The translations under genes and the position numbers were made by a program. 28,625 nt of DNA from a virus: positions 1 through 28,625 of IMG/VR virus record IMGVR_UViG_3300021962_000492; one strand, 5' to 3'. The notes below the pieces were generated by a model that was not told the DNA's origin, searched no databases, and worked only from the letters and a program-made list of their open reading frames with translations. Shown here one piece after another: positions 1 to 8,645 of this stretch; position 1 is the stretch's first letter, and each line of letters begins with the position of its first letter.

Positions 1-561
1 ATCACGTTCTACTTGATTCCAAAAATTTGCGTCAATGCCTTTCATTAAGTATTGAGCACCAATTGAATTTAACTCATTAGCTTTAACTAATTCAGGATCA
101 ATATTAGAGATGCGACACATGTCTTCTAAGATGCCATGACCTTTAGAAGCAATATAGTCATGTCCTATGTACCACCTACAATCACTTCCATACCACTTGT
201 CATCATTAAGATATTGATCCCAATCTATTTGCTTTGTAAAAACAATATCGCAATCGTGGTAGAAAATGGCTTCATCCTTTAGGTACTGATGAGCTTCAAA
301 GTGTTGCTTTAATATGTTTGGACGTATTGAAGAAATATAATGCTTTGTTTCTCTTTGATCGTCATAAAAAAAGAAACGGACCATATTGTATTTGTTACAC
401 AACATGCTCCATTCCTCAGGAATTTCTCCGTTTTGTTTAGCACATACGATGTCCATCATATTAGGGTTGATACCCATGGACATAAAATTTTTAATTAAAA
501 TTTCAACCTGCCATGTATAATATTTTATAGCAGGTTGAGCGCAGATAAATCTTAATTTCAT
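1..561 (-). CDS. Glycosyltransferase-like protein, GT-A type (C-terminus cut by window edge)
   Basis: The first 187 codons are visible and the reading frame is still open at the left edge. Around residues 99-106 a hydrophobic strand runs into Asp-Cys-Asp (residues 103-105), the DxD pattern that binds metal and nucleotide sugar in GT-A enzymes. A Gly-Ala-Gln-Tyr segment follows near residue 168. The ATG shares one base with the TAA stop of the 762-residue gene upstream (TAATG), so it is probably translationally coupled to the tail genes and made late. The likely role is transfer of a sugar to a virion protein or a host glycan, but donor and acceptor are unknown. The GT-A call rests on one motif and general pattern. 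Confidence 0.6.
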   Translation of the reverse strand, partial: MKLRFICAQPAIKYYTWQVEILIKNFMSMGINPNMMDIVCAKQNGEIPEEWSMLCNKYNMVRFFFYDDQRETKHYISSIRPNILKQHFEAHQYLKDEAIFYHDCDIVFTKQIDWDQYLNDDKWYGSDCRWYIGHDYIASKGHGILEDMCRISNIDPELVKANELNSIGAQYLMKGIDANFWNQVERD

Positions 562-2849
562 TATAAATTTTTAAGTCTAATTACTGTAGTGAAATTACCC
601 CAACAATCTACAGTAAATTGATAATTGTTTTTTGCAGGTAATCTATACGTAAAGGTACTCTTTGTATAGCTATTTCCAAAACCATTGTAAATTAATACTA
701 AAGCTTCAGTGCCATCTGCTGATAATTTATATCTAGCAAGTGGTCTAGCCATATTATATAATGAAACAGGATAGTTTGCTGTGCCTGTTGTCCATGCTCC
801 ACCACCAATTGACAAGTCAGGAACTAACCATTGTGTATTAGCTGAAATGATATCATCATTTTGCTTTGCATGAAAATATCCAACGTAAGCCCAGTCTAAT
901 GAACTCTTACCAACCCAGTTACATTCGCCATATATAAAACCCCACCGTGTATTTCCTGCTTCTCTAGTTGCTCTTGCTGCTCCATTCTCTTCACCAACGG
1001 TACCAAACCACCACATAAATAATCCATCAGCATAAGCCATAGACCAAATACCAAAATTGTACATTTGAGATGGACAAACTTCAAGTCTATTTGAATCTGT
1101 AAAATATAAATTACCGTTAGTATTAATTTCGTGGCGTGAGTAAACAAAATCGGCACCAGCAATAGGTTCTTGTTTATACCAAAAATATGCACAAACTAAT
1201 CTATCATGGCCAACGCCCATAATTTGATCAATTGCTTTTCTTGAAATATCAGTATTATGAACTAATGAATACATTTGAAATTCATCATTCATTTTTAATT
1301 GATAGTTTGTTACATATTGATATTTAAAATTCTGCATACTACCTTTAAACCAAGCTTTATACCAAGCTGTCTGTTCATAGGTAATTGTCCCATTTATGTA
1401 GTAATCATTGTAATCAGAATACAGTCTTGTATTTGTAATTGTGTTTCCTGGTTCCATAGACTCCCATCCATATCCTGGAGCACCTACATAACGTGACTGA
1501 TAAATACCATTTCCATATGCTGAGAATTGAGGGTTTACTGAACCCACATAAGGAACAATACCATCTGCACGTAAATTATCAGCTACTCTTTTTGCATCAT
1601 TTAGTGTTTTATTCCATGCAACTCCTGCGGCTTCTGAATCAAAACTTGATGCTAAATATTCAAAATCATATTCATGATGTATTGCGTTAATATTTGCAGA
1701 TGTATCCCAATAACCTAAAAATTGAGAAGCAAGCCCAAACTCATACAATCCCGTACCAGAACCCCATTGCCAAGTCCATGAATAAGGATTTACCTCAGAA
1801 TAAGACCAGTTGAATCCATTTCTAATATATCTCCAAGTAGCTCTATCAGCCTCAGGTACATTATGTGCTTCCACTAATGCTGTTACTCTATTTTGCCATA
1901 AATCAGACATATCAACATCAAAGAAACTTACATTCCATGCTTTTGCAACAGAAGTACGAAATGCATTATCTCCATCAAAAAATAATCGTTTATTTCTAGG
2001 AATTACCTGAGTATAACCATAGTCTGTTGAAACATCTTCTGACTGAGTAATACCTTTTAACAATCTTGTAGATTGTCTTACCGTATGTGATACTGCATTA
2101 ATTATATCTTGCAATGGCACAGCCATATCAATCCACATTTTTTCTGCACCATTACTCTGTAAAATTGGATCAATAGTTGGCATCCTTCTATAAAAAGAAG
2201 GTTGATTATATGTTCTTGTAGGAATCCAATAATCAGGACGGAAGAAATACTTCATATTACCAATAACACTAACTCTATTAGGATCTGGTGCTAAGTGAAT
2301 AATTGCAGAAGTTGTATTTACAAAACTGTCATTTGCAACAAATTGATTATTAACATACTCGCCTGTAATTAAACGCAAATCATAACCCTTCATGTCTGAT
2401 AGGTCAATGTTTGTAATTGGACTAGTTGATATTGTACCAACGTCAATAATCCAAGCTTTAGGTCCTGGATAAGGTCTTGTTGTCCAAGCGTTATCAGTTA
2501 GTAACATTCCATTTAAAACCAAAGATGTACCACCCTGACTAATCCAGTTAGATATGTTTGCATCTCCATTTTTTATTAAATCATCAACCCAATTGGTATC
2601 TGTTCCCTGCATTAATTCTTGAGCAGCTCCAGTCATCATACCATTACCACCTATTGTTACATAATAAGTTTTATAGTTTGTAGCTACTACATAATTACCT
2701 GCAGGAGCAAGTACGGTTCTAGCAGTGTTAGTATAAAAAGTTGTACCAGTATCTAGATTATTACTATTACCATATAGAATGGTAGATCCATTATTTACTA
2801 AAGGATTTGTTACACTTTCTCTAGCTTGGGTTAGCGAGGTATATGGCAT
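561..2849 (-). CDS. Large unrecognised tail-region protein, possible receptor-binding or hydrolase protein
   Basis: This 762-residue protein is rich in Trp, Tyr and Asn and has no signal peptide or membrane segment. I do not recognise its family. The middle (about residues 290-620) has an alternating pattern with acidic and His clusters, for example His-His-Glu-Tyr-Asp near residue 391 and Trp-Glu-Ser-Met-Glu near 470. This is reminiscent of a TIM-barrel glycoside hydrolase, but no catalytic pair can be assigned. The last 80 residues look like a small beta domain, as often capping a hydrolase barrel. It starts 7 bases after the 1384-residue tail gene and ends in a TAATG overlap with a glycosyltransferase gene. 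Its position suggests a distal tail protein that binds or cuts surface glycan. This is inference from position. Confidence 0.6.
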   Translation of the reverse strand: MPYTSLTQARESVTNPLVNNGSTILYGNSNNLDTGTTFYTNTARTVLAPAGNYVVATNYKTYYVTIGGNGMMTGAAQELMQGTDTNWVDDLIKNGDANISNWISQGGTSLVLNGMLLTDNAWTTRPYPGPKAWIIDVGTISTSPITNIDLSDMKGYDLRLITGEYVNNQFVANDSFVNTTSAIIHLAPDPNRVSVIGNMKYFFRPDYWIPTRTYNQPSFYRRMPTIDPILQSNGAEKMWIDMAVPLQDIINAVSHTVRQSTRLLKGITQSEDVSTDYGYTQVIPRNKRLFFDGDNAFRTSVAKAWNVSFFDVDMSDLWQNRVTALVEAHNVPEADRATWRYIRNGFNWSYSEVNPYSWTWQWGSGTGLYEFGLASQFLGYWDTSANINAIHHEYDFEYLASSFDSEAAGVAWNKTLNDAKRVADNLRADGIVPYVGSVNPQFSAYGNGIYQSRYVGAPGYGWESMEPGNTITNTRLYSDYNDYYINGTITYEQTAWYKAWFKGSMQNFKYQYVTNYQLKMNDEFQMYSLVHNTDISRKAIDQIMGVGHDRLVCAYFWYKQEPIAGADFVYSRHEINTNGNLYFTDSNRLEVCPSQMYNFGIWSMAYADGLFMWWFGTVGEENGAARATREAGNTRWGFIYGECNWVGKSSLDWAYVGYFHAKQNDDIISANTQWLVPDLSIGGGAWTTGTANYPVSLYNMARPLARYKLSADGTEALVLIYNGFGNSYTKSTFTYRLPAKNNYQFTVDCWGNFTTVIRLKNL

Positions 2850-2855
2850 TGTTTT

Positions 2856-5800
2856 TTAATTTAACGTGTAGAATGTTCTATTTTCAACTGTAGGACCTGG
2901 CTCTATATATTGTGTTGTGGTCGTCGTAGTCGGAGCCAATGTTGTGGTCGTCGTAGTCGGAGCTACAGTAGTAGTAGTTGTCGGAGCCGCAGTCGTCGTA
3001 GTCGTCGTAGGAGCCGCAGTCGTCGTAGTCGTCGTACTTGTAGTAGTTGGAGCTATGGTCGTCGTACTTGTAGTAGTTGGAGCTATGGTTGTTGTAGTCG
3101 TAGGACCAAATGTTGTTGTAGTGGTTGTTCCAAAACAAGCATTCGAGCAAGATGTATATGGAGTAGTATCTAATAGTTCAGCATATTCATCATAACTAGC
3201 ATTACCTGTAACAAGATAATTATATCCTGTTCGGTAACTTATATAATGTCTGTTTCCTATTATTGTTGATCCTTGAGGGAATATGACTACTACATCATAT
3301 TCTAAAGGAGTACCACAATCTATACAGTCGTATACAGTAGCATAATAGTAATCAAAAATAGTAGGACCTGCTGTTGTAGTAGAAGTTGTACTAGTCGAAG
3401 TAGTACTTGTACTAGTTGAAGTAGTACTTGTACTAGTTGATGTAGTGCTCGTCGTAGTAGATGCTTGTATATTTTGTAATATAACTAATCTATCTGTATT
3501 TTGACATCCATTAATTAATAATGTAACACTTCTTGGCTGTGTACTAGCCGTAACAGTTACATCAATAATTAAATTACCTTCTCCAAATCTTGTACTTAAC
3601 GTAACCCAATCAACACCAACTGGATTAATATACCATTCGTTATTTGATACAATTTGGAATGATTGAGTAGATGCAGTTGATCCAAACTGCAAATATTCTT
3701 TTGAAACATTCATGTAGCATGGATTGGCAATTTCATTGTTATTTACAGCTAAAGTATAGTGCTCATAAAAAGGATCAAAAGAACCTAGTTTAACATTGTT
3801 TGTAGTTAAGCTATTTTTAAACCATGCTTTCATCCCATTGGATGAAATTTCATTTATACCATTAAATCCTAAACTAAGAATTGACCCATGTCTTGAATCA
3901 GCAAAATATAAATCATTACCCCACTTGGCAAAACTTTCAGGATTAAAGGCGATTCCAAATTCACCAACATAGGCAATTTGAGTACCAAGTACCTCAGGGA
4001 TAGAAGCAATTGTTCCACCTCCTACAGAGTCACTTAATAAGTTTTTACCATATAATACTTTAGATACTTTGTCTTCTTGGAATACAACTAAATCAGTATC
4101 TCTAGCATGAAGCTTTTGAATTGATCCGAATGATAAATCTAAATATTTAAAGTTACCATTGCCAAGGTTAAATTCATTTAATCCATTCAATGCTGTATTT
4201 TGTACGTATACACCACTGTATGTTAATCCTTGAGATATAACTTGTTGGCCATAATTCTCTATTACAGCATTAGCACGTGGGCTAAACTGCATAGTAGGTG
4301 CATTCCATGCATCCCTAATTCTATCACTTTCTAATCCATTACCAAATGAGAACGCATTAAAATCTCTATTAGGATATGCAACAAAAGATTTATTTAAATC
4401 AATAATAGCATTAGTGCTATTTAATACTTGATTTTGCTCATTACCCTGATGTGCTCCATTTACAATAGGGAACGTATTAGTTAATTCATAGTATATATCT
4501 TGTGACGTAAGACTTGGTTCTGTTTCAAATAATGTAGCTATTTCTTGTTGAGCAACGGTCAAAGAAACATTAAAGTACGTACTAGATGAATCCACATATT
4601 CTCTGCCTATTATCATGGCAACAGGTTGAATAAGTGATGAACTAGAAATAGAACCTCCTTGACTAGCAGTAGGATTTAATACGTTAACAGGGAATGCAGT
4701 TACTCTTCTAAATGTTACATACTTAGTACCTTCACCTAAAAAGTCTGCCGATGTCCAAGCTCCATCTTCAATAAACCATTCTTCTATATTGGCATAAGTT
4801 CCACTAGATATAAATTGCTTTGATATCTCAGTTCCTGTAGCTGAATACTTTGCAGTAAATTTAAGAATAGCACCAGGATAAATTGGCCTATCACTGTTAT
4901 TTAATGAATTTACATTCCATCCTGGAAGTGTTGCATAAGCAGTACCTCCACTTGTAAAACCAAAAGTTCCTCCAAAAATGTTAACAATAATAGGAACGTT
5001 GTTAGGGTTTGAATCTGCTCTACAATTGACAACCCAATAGTCTCCAACTTTATGACCTGTTGCTGTAGCAAATCTTATCTTACATGATAAAGTAACATTA
5101 TATGAAGAAAAAGTAGAGTTTAATATTGTGCCACTATACGTTAATGTAATATCTACATTAGGTGCAATTGGTATAGGTATATTAGATATCTTAATCTTAC
5201 CCTTTCCGTCAACCATTACATAATACTGAAAAGTATCTGTTGCACCAGTCGAATCTATTTCTACATAAAATCTAGCATCTACACTAGGACGAGCGGCAAT
5301 AGATGTTGTAACTGAATACAAATTATTATTACCTGTAGACATATTATTTAAACCTGTACCATAAAATATAGCATTTTCGGCAACTGAATAATAGCTAGTT
5401 AAAACGTTACTAACAGTAGTTCTTGTAGAATTTCCAGTGTAAGTAAATACACTAGGTAAAATAGAACTTGATACTTTTATTTTAAAGTAAACTCCAGCAG
5501 GCTGGTAGTTTGAATCATTTAAAAAGTTTGCACTTTTAGATTCAATATCTAATACCTTGAATTGTGTATCTAACGCAGGGTTTGTTGAGTTCTTTAAATA
5601 CAAATAAGAACCAACAGATATCTTATCTTGGTCAGCTTGATTAATTAAGAACCATTTAAAATTCCCTTCTGAGAAATAAGTTAATGGGAATACGTTATAA
5701 TAGTTTTGCTTATTTTGTTTTAACACAAAACGATATGCTGTAGCAAAACAAGGTGGCGCAAAAGACTTATCGATTGTAACACGAATGTTATTAGACTTTG

Positions 5801-7010
5801 TAGCATTTGCAGCAGGAATAAATATAGTGTTTGTAGTGCTAACAATTGTTGTCGAAAGCCTACCATATTCATCTAAATATTCAATTCCTACCTCATATCC
5901 TCTATTACTTTTAAATGTAGGTTGAGGATTAGAAGGAACAACATCTGTTGTTATAACTGATAACGAATACACTGGATTAATAGGAGACGTACTACAGTCT
6001 ACTAAATCAAAAAATTGTGTATAGTTACCATATATAAGTCTATTTCCTACTAAGTCTTGAGCTTTTGCTTTTAATGGAACGTTGTCAAATAATCTATTAA
6101 TTTGATCAGCATCTAAAACAGTATAGACTTTGTCGTTTTTAAATGTATAAGTTTGAGTTTGTGATGAAGATAATGAACTTCGCTTGATAGTATCAACGAT
6201 GTAAGCATTAATGCTTGACGAATCACGATATATTAATTGAATCTCTTTAACATTTGCACCTCCCTTATCATAAGTTATTGTAGCTGTATTGAACAAATTA
6301 GTCATAGACTTGTTCTCAGAAACACCATAATCAAAGTTGTATGGTCTTGCTCCAAAAGCAACAGGAGAGAATGGAGCAATCGCACTGTACTCGTTATCTG
6401 CGTATTTATATCTATAAGAAAAATATAAAAACTTATCCTCTAAAAAGTTAGAAACACCTGCTGTATTGCTTAATGAAACAGAAGGTGCTTTTAATGGTGG
6501 CTTTACAATAAGGTTAATATCCTCTTCGGTAAATCCATTTACACTATAGTTCTTAGCAGTGTTAACATTTATTTTTCTAGGAGGGTTTAAGTTATCTGTC
6601 CAGAATAACATTCCGTTCAAATAGTTAACGCCTGTAATTAAATAATCTTTGCTAAAATTTAATGTTGTCTTTGCGGTAGGAGATGCTTTGGTTGCTTTTA
6701 ATACAACAAACGTAAGATCTTCCTCAGAATTATATTCATATACGGCATCAGCAAAGTCAGATGCAACAAACCAATAAATCAAATTTCTTGAATCAACAGA
6801 AATCGCTCCAATGCATCGTGCATTCACTAAATTAATATTTGCATTAACTAGTGAATTCCCTAAATAGTTATGGGCTACTCCAACATGAGATAAGTCAGAA
6901 TCACCTACTGCTATATTTGAAGCATAAACGTACTGTCCATCAGGTAAAAAATGAGGATCTAAATCCGTGTTCATTATTCCCTGCAAGAAATTTCTTTGTA
7001 ATTCTGCCAT
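2856..7010 (-). CDS. Giant tail stabilisation / muzzle-like protein with BACON domain and Thr-rich C-terminus
   Basis: This 1384-residue protein opens with a segment typical of phage tail stabilisation proteins (Asn-Phe-Leu-Gln-Gly-Ile-Met, then a Leu-Pro-Asp-Gly-Gln-Tyr-Val motif). A long beta-rich body follows. Residues about 1100-1182 read as a BACON domain: a strand ending Ser-Phe-Gln-Ile-Val-Ser-Asn-Asn-Glu-Trp, then Trp-Val-Thr-Leu, a glycine turn, Arg-Ser-Val-Thr-Leu and a closing Val-Ile-Leu-Gln. Residues about 1184-1213 and 1292-1368 are almost pure Thr/Ser and Thr/Ala/Pro. They flank a small module with four Cys (about 1214-1289). Gene order after the neck proteins matches the muzzle or stabilisation protein of crAss-like phages. 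BACON domains are thought to bind glycans or mucin. The Thr tracts look like flexible stalks and are plausible O-glycosylation targets. Confidence 0.75.
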   Translation of the reverse strand: MAELQRNFLQGIMNTDLDPHFLPDGQYVYASNIAVGDSDLSHVGVAHNYLGNSLVNANINLVNARCIGAISVDSRNLIYWFVASDFADAVYEYNSEEDLTFVVLKATKASPTAKTTLNFSKDYLITGVNYLNGMLFWTDNLNPPRKINVNTAKNYSVNGFTEEDINLIVKPPLKAPSVSLSNTAGVSNFLEDKFLYFSYRYKYADNEYSAIAPFSPVAFGARPYNFDYGVSENKSMTNLFNTATITYDKGGANVKEIQLIYRDSSSINAYIVDTIKRSSLSSSQTQTYTFKNDKVYTVLDADQINRLFDNVPLKAKAQDLVGNRLIYGNYTQFFDLVDCSTSPINPVYSLSVITTDVVPSNPQPTFKSNRGYEVGIEYLDEYGRLSTTIVSTTNTIFIPAANATKSNNIRVTIDKSFAPPCFATAYRFVLKQNKQNYYNVFPLTYFSEGNFKWFLINQADQDKISVGSYLYLKNSTNPALDTQFKVLDIESKSANFLNDSNYQPAGVYFKIKVSSSILPSVFTYTGNSTRTTVSNVLTSYYSVAENAIFYGTGLNNMSTGNNNLYSVTTSIAARPSVDARFYVEIDSTGATDTFQYYVMVDGKGKIKISNIPIPIAPNVDITLTYSGTILNSTFSSYNVTLSCKIRFATATGHKVGDYWVVNCRADSNPNNVPIIVNIFGGTFGFTSGGTAYATLPGWNVNSLNNSDRPIYPGAILKFTAKYSATGTEISKQFISSGTYANIEEWFIEDGAWTSADFLGEGTKYVTFRRVTAFPVNVLNPTASQGGSISSSSLIQPVAMIIGREYVDSSSTYFNVSLTVAQQEIATLFETEPSLTSQDIYYELTNTFPIVNGAHQGNEQNQVLNSTNAIIDLNKSFVAYPNRDFNAFSFGNGLESDRIRDAWNAPTMQFSPRANAVIENYGQQVISQGLTYSGVYVQNTALNGLNEFNLGNGNFKYLDLSFGSIQKLHARDTDLVVFQEDKVSKVLYGKNLLSDSVGGGTIASIPEVLGTQIAYVGEFGIAFNPESFAKWGNDLYFADSRHGSILSLGFNGINEISSNGMKAWFKNSLTTNNVKLGSFDPFYEHYTLAVNNNEIANPCYMNVSKEYLQFGSTASTQSFQIVSNNEWYINPVGVDWVTLSTRFGEGNLIIDVTVTASTQPRSVTLLINGCQNTDRLVILQNIQASTTTSTTSTSTSTTSTSTSTTSTSTTSTTTAGPTIFDYYYATVYDCIDCGTPLEYDVVVIFPQGSTIIGNRHYISYRTGYNYLVTGNASYDEYAELLDTTPYTSCSNACFGTTTTTTFGPTTTTTIAPTTTSTTTIAPTTTSTTTTTTAAPTTTTTTAAPTTTTTVAPTTTTTTLAPTTTTTTQYIEPGPTVENRTFYTLN
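2910..3115 (-). repeat. Thr/Ala/Pro-coding tandem repeat, distal block
   Basis: Short imperfect direct repeats built from ACG/ACT/ACA Thr codons interrupted by Ala-Pro or Ile-Ala-Pro encode the low-complexity end of the 1384-residue tail protein. Unit lengths vary between roughly 18 and 27 bases. All changes preserve frame, which fits copy-number change by slippage or recombination under coding constraint. Confidence 0.85.
3370..3462 (-). repeat. Thr/Ser-coding tandem repeat, proximal block
   Basis: A shorter Thr/Ser-only repeat lies between the BACON domain and the Cys-containing module of the same protein. It is made of short Thr-Ser-Thr-Ser-Thr-Thr units and lacks the Ala-Pro spacers of the distal block. 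Confidence 0.8.
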
Positions 7011-7907
7011 TTATTTTATCCACTTAGATTGGCCTCTCATATTCATTAAGAGTCTGCCAGGATGTAAATTACTTAATCTAATTTTAGCATTTCTCCAATT
7101 GGAGACTTTTTCTTTACGTGCTCTATTAATAACGTACTCAGGCTGATTAGCCTTTGTATTTAAAATTGCCCACTTAATGTAAGAATAAATATATTCTTCA
7201 GCTAATTTTGGAACAGGAATTTGTTCATCTGATAATCCATATAATCCGTCAGATATATACTCTAATACTACTGATTGACGATGTACTCCTGTACTAAAGT
7301 TAATTACACCTTCTGTTTTATTAATAGTAAATGTAGGATTAGCTGTAGCAGCTTCAGTATTTAGACCGTAGTATTGACCAAGTCCATAATTAAAATACCA
7401 CAATCCATCTACATACCATCCCCACTGATCATTGTATTCGCAATAACACTGATTTAAACCAATAAGTCGAGACTCATCTAATTTAGATGTACCAATTAAA
7501 GCCTCTCCGTCTTCATCAAAAAGAATATTATAATATTGGTCTTGCAAGAATTCTGTAGCAGAATTAGCTTGCAAGTTCTCATGCATAGGGTATAATACCC
7601 CTCCGCAGAATAATGAGATGCGAACCCAGTTTACATAGTCAGGAGGCAATACAAATTTTAAATTATCACCAACCTCAAGTTGCAAAGTATTTACAACTCT
7701 GTTGCCATCATATTGTAATTCTTGTATCGCACGCTTTGCATGAAATAAAATCTTGTAACGATTTATATTATTTAATAAATCTCCGTCATCTACATACATT
7801 AATTGGAAGTTATTAACAACTTCCTTTAATGTTACGTTTTGGTATGTACCCCAGTTAGCATCTGTAGGCGTAACCCCGTCATTGGTATAATATTCTTCTT
7901 GAGTCAT
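7011..7907 (-). CDS. Neck / ring protein (crAss-like conserved tail connector)
   Basis: This 298-residue protein ends in a basic segment (Arg-Ala-Arg-Lys-Glu-Lys ... Asn-Ala-Lys-Ile-Arg-Leu ... Arg-Gly-Gln-Ser-Lys-Trp-Ile-Lys). I associate this pattern with a conserved connector protein of crAss-like phages. The middle is beta-rich with many Tyr and Trp. It sits between another neck protein and the giant tail protein, with TAATG at its start and TAA directly followed by ATG at its end. The role is probably a ring below the portal joining the head to the tail. Exact ring identity cannot be settled without structure comparison. Confidence 0.65.
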   Translation of the reverse strand: MTQEEYYTNDGVTPTDANWGTYQNVTLKEVVNNFQLMYVDDGDLLNNINRYKILFHAKRAIQELQYDGNRVVNTLQLEVGDNLKFVLPPDYVNWVRISLFCGGVLYPMHENLQANSATEFLQDQYYNILFDEDGEALIGTSKLDESRLIGLNQCYCEYNDQWGWYVDGLWYFNYGLGQYYGLNTEAATANPTFTINKTEGVINFSTGVHRQSVVLEYISDGLYGLSDEQIPVPKLAEEYIYSYIKWAILNTKANQPEYVINRARKEKVSNWRNAKIRLSNLHPGRLLMNMRGQSKWIK

Positions 7908-8599
7908 TATTGTGCCATTTGATCCATGTACATCTCTTCTTGTTTAGCATTTGCTACTACCTCTTGCTCTCTGATACTTGTGCCAGCGTATTCGCAAATT
8001 TTAACAACTAATTTTGGAAAGTCTGAAGTTGTTAATTCAAAATCTTGATAGTCATTAGCCGACTGATTAAATAACGGGCTACCATTAACTACTGTATATG
8101 TCCATTTTGGATCGTAAGGAAATCTAACATAATACGTTTCAACACCACTTGTAATTGTTAATGGATATACTGTTAAGCTATCTCCTTGCATAACATATGC
8201 AGGATACAATGTATTTGGTGCTGTTAAGTTAGATTGTAACAATTTATAGACGTTTCTTTGGTCTACATGTTCAATCTCTTTTTGATTATAATATAACGCA
8301 TTAAGTAAAAACCATCCAGTAGGCATGGCAAATGTTTGCGATGTTGAATTATAAACTAGGTTTACATTCCTAGAAAAATAATCAATCGTCTGATCCATCT
8401 GTTTTGTGATATCTGAATATCCAGAAGACTCCATTCCTTTAAAATCTTCTAGCTTAGAGTTTTTAAAGTCAATGAAGTATTGATTGAAGATTTCTAACTG
8501 AGCTTGCTTTGCAAACGAGTTAAATTCCTCAGGAGTTATATATCCATTATTATCCTTGTTAAGAATGGACATTACAGTATTTCTAACCGAATTTATCAT
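7907..8599 (-). CDS. Neck protein with EF-hand-like N-terminal loop
   Basis: This 230-residue protein starts with a helical region holding Asn-Lys-Asp-Asn-Asn-Gly-Tyr-Ile-Thr-Pro-Glu-Glu at about residues 14-25. That fits the EF-hand calcium loop spacing (ligand positions 1, 3, 5, then Gly 6, hydrophobic 8, Glu 12), except that position 1 is Asn. A helix rich in Gln and Glu follows (Gln-Ala-Gln-Leu-Glu-Ile-Phe). Size and place between capsid genes and the 298-residue ring protein suggest a head-tail connector. It starts right after a strong terminator and a TATCTTTG motif, so it may open a new transcription unit. Whether the loop binds calcium is untested. Confidence 0.6.
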   Translation of the reverse strand: MINSVRNTVMSILNKDNNGYITPEEFNSFAKQAQLEIFNQYFIDFKNSKLEDFKGMESSGYSDITKQMDQTIDYFSRNVNLVYNSTSQTFAMPTGWFLLNALYYNQKEIEHVDQRNVYKLLQSNLTAPNTLYPAYVMQGDSLTVYPLTITSGVETYYVRFPYDPKWTYTVVNGSPLFNQSANDYQDFELTTSDFPKLVVKICEYAGTSIREQEVVANAKQEEMYMDQMAQ

Positions 8600-8604
8600 G
8601 ATGA

Positions 8605-8612
8605 CAAAGATA
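8605..8612 (-). promoter_or_regulatory. Candidate Bacteroidota -7 element TATCTTTG
   Basis: The motif fits TAnnTTTG exactly and lies 5 bases before the start codon of the 230-residue neck gene, just after a terminator. If used, the transcript would be nearly leaderless. No convincing TTTG -33 element lies about 20 bases upstream, where the terminator stem sits. Confidence 0.35.
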
Positions 8613-8613
8613 T

Positions 8614-8640
8614 AAAAAAAGGAGGACTTTTGTCCTCCCT
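8614..8640 (-). terminator. Rho-independent terminator
   Basis: On the minus strand GGAGGAC and GTCCTCC form a perfect 7-bp stem with a four-base AAAA loop, followed by a run of seven T. It lies just after the stop of the 247-residue gene and before the neck genes. Confidence 0.85.
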
Positions 8641-8645
8641 TAGTA

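Noticed and set aside
2910-3115. Short repeats considered as a CRISPR array
   Set aside because: There are no unique spacers of constant length; the repeats are in-frame Thr codons of a large protein.
2917-3195. Plus-strand frame of Val-rich repeats opposite the Thr-rich tail, and a Ser/Arg-rich one in another frame
   Set aside because: Both are shadows of the Thr-codon repeat; the minus-strand frame continues a long recognisable tail protein.
7613-7816. Plus-strand open frames opposite neck, portal and terminase genes
   Set aside because: They lie fully inside well-supported minus-strand genes, show no motif, and their composition matches antisense reading.
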